From Mycolicibacterium aurum (GTDB lineage: Bacteria > Actinomycetota > Actinomycetes > Mycobacteriales > Mycobacteriaceae): DNA of 64,000 nt. This document shows positions 60,702 through 64,000 of the stretch, piece after piece. Position numbers and translations under genes: made by a program. The stretch's first letter is position 1. Each line of letters starts with the position of its first letter. Where the stretch lies: contig NZ_LR134356.1 of assembly GCF_900637195.1 (NCBI RefSeq), positions 5,971,585-6,035,584 on the forward strand. The letters are read 5' to 3'. The notes below the pieces were generated by a model, which ran no database searches, was not told the origin of the DNA, and worked only from the letters and a program-made list of their open reading frames with translations.

Positions 60702-61289
60702 TCAGTCGACGAGTACGACGACGCGGCGCGACGGCTCGACGCCCTCGCTCTCACTACGCACACCGTCGACCCCTGCCACGGCGTCGTGCACGATCTTGCG
60801 TTCGAACGGGGTCATCGGCGACAGCTCTTCGCGTTCGCCACTCTCCAGCACGCGCCGGGCGACCTTCTCCCCCAGTGCCGCGAGCTCATCCCGGCGGCGC
60901 TGGCGCCACTGCGAGATGTCGAGCATCAGACGGCTGCGTTCACCCGTCTTCTGATGCACTGCCAGCCGGGTCAGCTCCTGCAGCGCGTCGAGCACCTCGC
61001 CTTTGCGGCCCACCAGCTTGGTCAGGTCGCCGCCACCGTCGATGCTGACGATCGCACGGTCACCTTCGACATCCAGATCAATGTCACCGTCGAAGTCCAG
61101 GAGGTCGAGTAACTCCTCCAGGTAATCGCCGGCAATCTCGCCTTCGGCGACCAACCGCTCCTCAAGATCGTCACCGGAACCGGTGGACCCGTTCTCGGTC
61201 GACTCCGTCACCTCGGTCGACTCGGTCACCTCGGAGACCTCTGCGGTCGCGGTGCCTGCCCCACTTGTGCCGTTCTCTGTTCCAGTCAT
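60702..61289 (-). CDS. Jag-like KH/R3H RNA-binding protein
   Basis: From ATG 61289 the protein has 195 residues. An acidic start (TEVTESTENGSTGSGDDLEE) leads to a KH-type domain (about 60-120; LVGRKGEVLDALQELTRLAV) and an R3H domain (about 125-192; MTPFERKIVHDAV). This family sits beside yidC (Jag/SpoIIIJ-associated, KhpB) and binds RNA, with links to cell division and wall growth. A GAGAGG ribosome site precedes the ATG. The longer frame upstream overlaps yidC and is not used. Confidence 0.93.
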   Translation of the reverse strand: MTGTENGTSGAGTATAEVSEVTESTEVTESTENGSTGSGDDLEERLVAEGEIAGDYLEELLDLLDFDGDIDLDVEGDRAIVSIDGGGDLTKLVGRKGEVLDALQELTRLAVHQKTGERSRLMLDISQWRQRRRDELAALGEKVARRVLESGEREELSPMTPFERKIVHDAVAGVDGVRSESEGVEPSRRVVVLVD

Positions 61290-61326
61290 CACTACACCTC
61301 TCTTTTTGCTCGCGGTCGCCCGCGCG

Positions 61327-62445
61327 TCAACGTTTCCGCTTCTTGGGCCGCGCGCCAGGTCTCGGGGTACGGCTCGTCGCCGCCCCGTTCTGCGCTGCGG
61401 ACTTGTTGGGACTTCGGGTGACCGGCTTCGATCCCGTGGCGGTGTCACCGGAGGACGACTCGTCGATCTCTTCCGGTTCCGGCGAGGACTCCGCGGTCGC
61501 GTCGGCTGCTTCCGCAGCAGTCGCCGGCTTCTTCTTTCGGCCCGGGCGGGCACCGGGTGCCGGGGCATTCGCGGCACGGCGCTCGATCGCCTCGAGCTTC
61601 TTCTGCTCTTCTTCCTTCTCGATCTTGCCGAAGACGTAGTGCTGCTGACCGAAGGTCCAGATGTTGTTGGCGAGCCAGTACATGATGATCGCCAGCGGAA
61701 GGAACGGGCCACCGACGACCACGCCCAGCGGGAAGACGTACAGCGCAAGCTTGTTCATCATCGCGGTCTGCGGGTTGGCTGCCGCCTCCGGACTCTGCCG
61801 CGCCACCGACGCCCGGCTGTTGAAGTACGTCGCGATACCGGCGGCGATCATGATGGGCACGCCCACAGCCACAACCGCCGGCCGATGAAATTCGGTGAAC
61901 GCCTCGAGGCCGTGCTTCTGGATCATCGTCGCGCCCAGTGGGGCCCCGAACAGGTTGGCGTCCAGGAAGTGGCCGACATCGGTGGCACTGAACAGATAGT
62001 TGCCCAGACTGCGGTTCTCCTCGACCGACAGTCCGAGCCGGCCGATACCGGTCTGGGTCCGGTTGAACGACATCAGTACGTGATACAGACCGAGGAACAC
62101 CGGGATCTGCGCCAGCATCGGAAGGCACCCGAGGATCGGGTTGAACCCGTGTTCCTTCTGCAGCTTCTGCATCTCCAGCGCCATGCGCTGCCGATCCTTG
62201 CCGTACTTCTTCTGCAGGGCCTTGATCTGAGGCTGCAGTTCCTGCATCTGCCGGGTGGTGCGGATCTGGCGGACGAAGGGCTTGTAGAGGATGGCGCGCA
62301 GGGTGAACACCAGGAACATCACCGAGAGCGCCCAGGCGAAGAAGTTCGACGGCCCGAGCAGGAAGGCGAAGGCCTTGTACCAGACCCACATGATCGCCGA
62401 CACCGGGTAATAGATGACGTCGAGGCTGAACCAATTAAACGACAC
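61327..62445 (-). CDS. yidC: membrane protein insertase YidC
   Basis: YidC inserts proteins into the membrane with or without SecYEG. The 372-residue protein has an N-terminal membrane helix, a cytoplasmic helical hairpin (MQELQPQIKALQKKYGKDRQ) and further membrane segments (NPILGCLPMLAQIPVFLGLY). The C-terminal tail (about 285-372) is long, rich in charged residues and ends in RPKKRKR, which may contact the ribosome. Its start overlaps yidD by 11 bp. Confidence 0.96.
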   Translation of the reverse strand: MSFNWFSLDVIYYPVSAIMWVWYKAFAFLLGPSNFFAWALSVMFLVFTLRAILYKPFVRQIRTTRQMQELQPQIKALQKKYGKDRQRMALEMQKLQKEHGFNPILGCLPMLAQIPVFLGLYHVLMSFNRTQTGIGRLGLSVEENRSLGNYLFSATDVGHFLDANLFGAPLGATMIQKHGLEAFTEFHRPAVVAVGVPIMIAAGIATYFNSRASVARQSPEAAANPQTAMMNKLALYVFPLGVVVGGPFLPLAIIMYWLANNIWTFGQQHYVFGKIEKEEEQKKLEAIERRAANAPAPGARPGRKKKPATAAEAADATAESSPEPEEIDESSSGDTATGSKPVTRSPNKSAAQNGAATSRTPRPGARPKKRKR

Positions 62446-62764
62446 TCGTCTGACTCTTCCCTTGATGTACCGGATGATCCCGGTGATCGGTTACGTCACT
62501 GGCGTCCGCGCCCGAAGCGTCACTGTGACTCTCGCGGTCCGGTATCGGATCCCACCCTCCGTTATGCCACGGCCCGCATTTGAGGAGGCGGACCAGGGCC
62601 AACCAACTGCCCCGGACGAAGCCGAACTCGGTGAGTGCGTCGACTGCGTACTGGCTGCAGGTGGGTGTGAAGCGACAGGTGGGCAGGCGCAACGGTGAGA
62701 TGGTGTGGCGGTAAAGCTGGATGAGGTAGACGGTGGCGCGCACCGCGCTCGAACGGGCGGTCAC
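62435..62764 (-). CDS. yidD: membrane protein insertion efficiency factor YidD
   Basis: The 109-residue protein has the UPF0161 signature: LIQLYRHTISPLRLPTCRFT, PTCSQYAVDAL and RLLKCGPWHNGGWDPIP, with three conserved Cys. It helps YidC-dependent insertion at the inner face of the membrane. The last 30 residues are hydrophilic and specific to this species group. The ATG overlaps the rnpA stop by four bases. Confidence 0.96.
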   Translation of the reverse strand: MTARSSAVRATVYLIQLYRHTISPLRLPTCRFTPTCSQYAVDALTEFGFVRGSWLALVRLLKCGPWHNGGWDPIPDRESHSDASGADASDVTDHRDHPVHQGKSQTSVV

Positions 62765-63120
62765 GACCGGGATCCGTCCCGGACTCTGATGCGCTGCAGG
62801 GCCGTACGGAGTTCTTGCTCGAGTCGGGGCGACACAGCGTCGCGACTGCGGGGAAGTGCCCGGATCACCACGCGTTCGGTCGGGTCCAGGTCGTCGAGGA
62901 TCGCGCGGGCCGCGTGCCGCAGGCGACGGGACACCCGATGCCGGCAGACGGCATTACCAACAGCCTTGGAGACGATCAGGCCGATTCTCGGTCCAGGTTC
63001 GCCGATCTCGCCGGAACGAAGCGCATACAGAACAAGGTCGGGCTGGGAAGCCCTGGTCCCCTGGCTGACTGTGGCACCGAACTCGGTCGACCGTGTCATC
63101 CGGTTGTGCGCCGGAAGCAC
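62761..63120 (-). CDS. rnpA: ribonuclease P protein component
   Basis: RnpA is the protein subunit of RNase P, which trims tRNA 5' ends. The 119-residue basic protein has the family's opening (LPAHNRMTRSTEF), GLIVSKAVGNAVCRHRVSRR, where RnpA's RNA-binding arginines lie, and RVVIRALPRS. The start codon lies 19 bp after rpmH, the usual rpmH-rnpA pair. Confidence 0.96.
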   Translation of the reverse strand: MLPAHNRMTRSTEFGATVSQGTRASQPDLVLYALRSGEIGEPGPRIGLIVSKAVGNAVCRHRVSRRLRHAARAILDDLDPTERVVIRALPRSRDAVSPRLEQELRTALQRIRVRDGSRS

Positions 63121-63139
63121 CGCGTCAGACCCGGCCGCG

Positions 63140-63283
63140 TCACGCAGTCAGTGAACGACGGCCCTTAGCGCGCCGGGCGGTCACGATCGCACGACCGGCC
63201 CTGGTACGCATGCGCAGACGGAAGCCGTGCACCTTCGCACGCCGACGGTTGTTCGGCTGAAACGTCCGCTTGCCCTTGGCCAC
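63140..63283 (-). CDS. rpmH: 50S ribosomal protein L34
   Basis: This very small basic protein (47 residues) starts with GTG at 63283 (MAKGKRTFQPNNRRRAKVHG) after an AAGGAG ribosome site. It ends TARRAKGRRSLTA. A longer open frame upstream has no support. It is divergent from dnaA, as in nearly all actinobacteria. Confidence 0.97.
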   Translation of the reverse strand: MAKGKRTFQPNNRRRAKVHGFRLRMRTRAGRAIVTARRAKGRRSLTA

Positions 63284-63880
63284 GGCACTCACTCCTTGTT
63301 GGCTCTGGCTCCCCTGCCACGCCGGCATGAGTGTCATGCAGGCGCAACGTGGTCGGCCGTTGTTAAGCTCGATCGGTCTTGCGTTACTAACCGGCGCGGT
63401 CCCCGGCGGGGCCGGTCGCAGCCGTATCGCCACGTGCGGGCGACTGTTCGAGGGTACTGACGAGATTTCGCTGGGTCAAACCTGCTCACCCGGCATCCGA
63501 ACCACCCGCCGACGCCGCCCCGGAGCACGTCGGTTCCATCACATCCTTCTCAACCGTAACGCCGATCTGGAACGATCGAGTCGACCCTGATTTCGCTCGC
63601 TCAGAATGTTGCAGAACTGTTGGCACTCGGAGAGAAAACTGTTAGCTTCTGGCAATGCCGATTCCACGCCGGATCGGCGCAAGACAACCAAGCAAGGACG
63701 CCCAACACCGTCGCGAGCCCACTGAATGCACCGTGACGAGCTCCGGCACGAGGTGTCCTCGCCGGTAAACAGCGAAACGGCGACGAGCGTCCTTTCTCCA
63801 CAACCTGTGGATAACTTTGTGGACAGTTCGTCCCCGTTCATTTGGCCGTCCCTCCGGGGACCGCGAGGGGGTACGTGTCG
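63284..63880. promoter_or_regulatory. rpmH-dnaA intergenic region
   Basis: These roughly 600 bp hold the divergent promoters of rpmH and dnaA. The half next to dnaA is richer in A+T and contains three DnaA boxes just before the ribosome site. I see no small gene with coding character here. The origin proper probably lies past the window edge, between dnaA and dnaN, as known in mycobacteria. Confidence 0.7.
63794..63826. promoter_or_regulatory. three phased DnaA boxes upstream of dnaA
   Basis: TTCTCCACA (63794-63802, forward), TGTGGATAA (63806-63814, reverse of TTATCCACA) and TGTGGACAG (63818-63826, reverse, one mismatch) start exactly 12 bp apart. They lie about 50-90 bp before the dnaA start and would allow DnaA to regulate its own gene. 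Confidence 0.85.
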
Positions 63881-64000
63881 TTGACTGACCCCGATCCGCC
63901 TTTTGTCGCGATCTGGAACAACGTCGTCACCGAGCTCAACGGCGATGGCGTCGCGGGCAACGGTTCCCTGACCCCGCAGCAGCGCGCCTGGCTGAAACTG
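63881..64000 (+). CDS. dnaA: chromosomal replication initiator DnaA, 5' part
   Basis: DnaA binds the origin and opens it. Only 40 codons are in the window: TDPDPPFVAIWNNVVTELNG and then TPQQRAWLKL, the start of domain I. TTG at 63881 is chosen because it gives M-T-D, like the TTG start of M. tuberculosis dnaA, and because a GAGGGGG ribosome site lies 10 nt upstream. GTG at 63875 is an alternative but is too close to that site. The frame is open to the end of the window. Confidence 0.93.
   Translation, partial: MTDPDPPFVAIWNNVVTELNGDGVAGNGSLTPQQRAWLKL

Noticed and set aside
63390..63416. G+C-rich hairpin (ACCGGC...GCCGGT) in the rpmH leader
   Set aside because: Short stem in a G+C-rich genome with no terminator tail or known leader peptide.
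1..64000. tRNA, rRNA, transposase and integrase genes
   Set aside because: I looked for cloverleaf-like sequence near gene ends and for transposase or integrase motifs in the translated frames and found none; a covariance search was not possible.

Overview
The window is about two-thirds G+C and comes from the chromosome of a mycobacterium, most likely a fast-growing species (Mycolicibacterium type). The grounds are mycobacterial gene families (ponA1, ino1, an Mtc28-like antigen, mutT4, a MurJ-pseudokinase fusion, cwlM), a glucosylglycerate hydrolase typical of rapid growers, and many gene starts that look leaderless. The right edge is the replication origin region: dnaA begins at 63881 and runs off the end, preceded by three DnaA boxes spaced exactly 12 bp apart. 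No rRNA, tRNA, CRISPR array or insertion sequence was seen.

Layout. 1-1446: the 3' part of an SDR gene and a small unknown gene. 1447-6235 (minus): dnaB, whose helicase domain is interrupted by a 404-residue intein, then the rplI-rpsR-ssb-rpsF operon. 6423-14564: a membrane protein, a GT87-like mannosyltransferase, ponA1, a DUF5318 protein, a DUF1707 protein, a PadR regulator and ino1. 14654-20000: accessory metabolism (HD protein, hydrolases, an SDR gene divergent from a TetR regulator with twin operators, an Eis-like acetyltransferase). 19842-25188: two paralogous secreted proteins with HExxH zinc-protease motifs, the larger carrying two protease modules. 25431-33573: PhoX phosphatase, an F420-type oxidoreductase, GntR and MarR regulators, an amino-acid ABC transporter with fused binding protein and permease, and glucosylglycerate hydrolase. 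33630-42096: SDR, leuS, Mtc28-like antigen, AlgH/YqgE, MFS transporter, a DinB-like protein and a calcium-repeat protein. 42103-56961: tRNA nucleotidyltransferase, mutT4, a DUF6049 protein, MurJ-pseudokinase, a LysR/NmrA/darcynin group, sigM with a shortened anti-sigma gene, trxB, trx and cwlM. 56968-63283 (minus): acetyltransferase-like protein, parB, parA, rsmG, a Jag-like protein, yidC, yidD, rnpA and rpmH.

The genes serve DNA replication and segregation (dnaA, dnaB, ssb, parAB and parS sites), ribosome production, membrane insertion (yidC, yidD, jag), peptidoglycan synthesis (ponA1, murJ, cwlM), inositol/mycothiol supply (ino1) and redox balance (sigM, trxB, trx). The most notable features are the class 3 DnaB intein with a cysteine-rich putative zinc module, the duplicated metalloprotease-like surface proteins, a third parS-like site far from the origin, DnaA-box-like sites upstream of dnaB, and a SigM anti-sigma gene that seems to lack its sigma-binding domain. 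As recalled from M. tuberculosis H37Rv, the block from dnaB to the DinB-like gene lies on the other side of dnaA there, so the order here resembles M. smegmatis.
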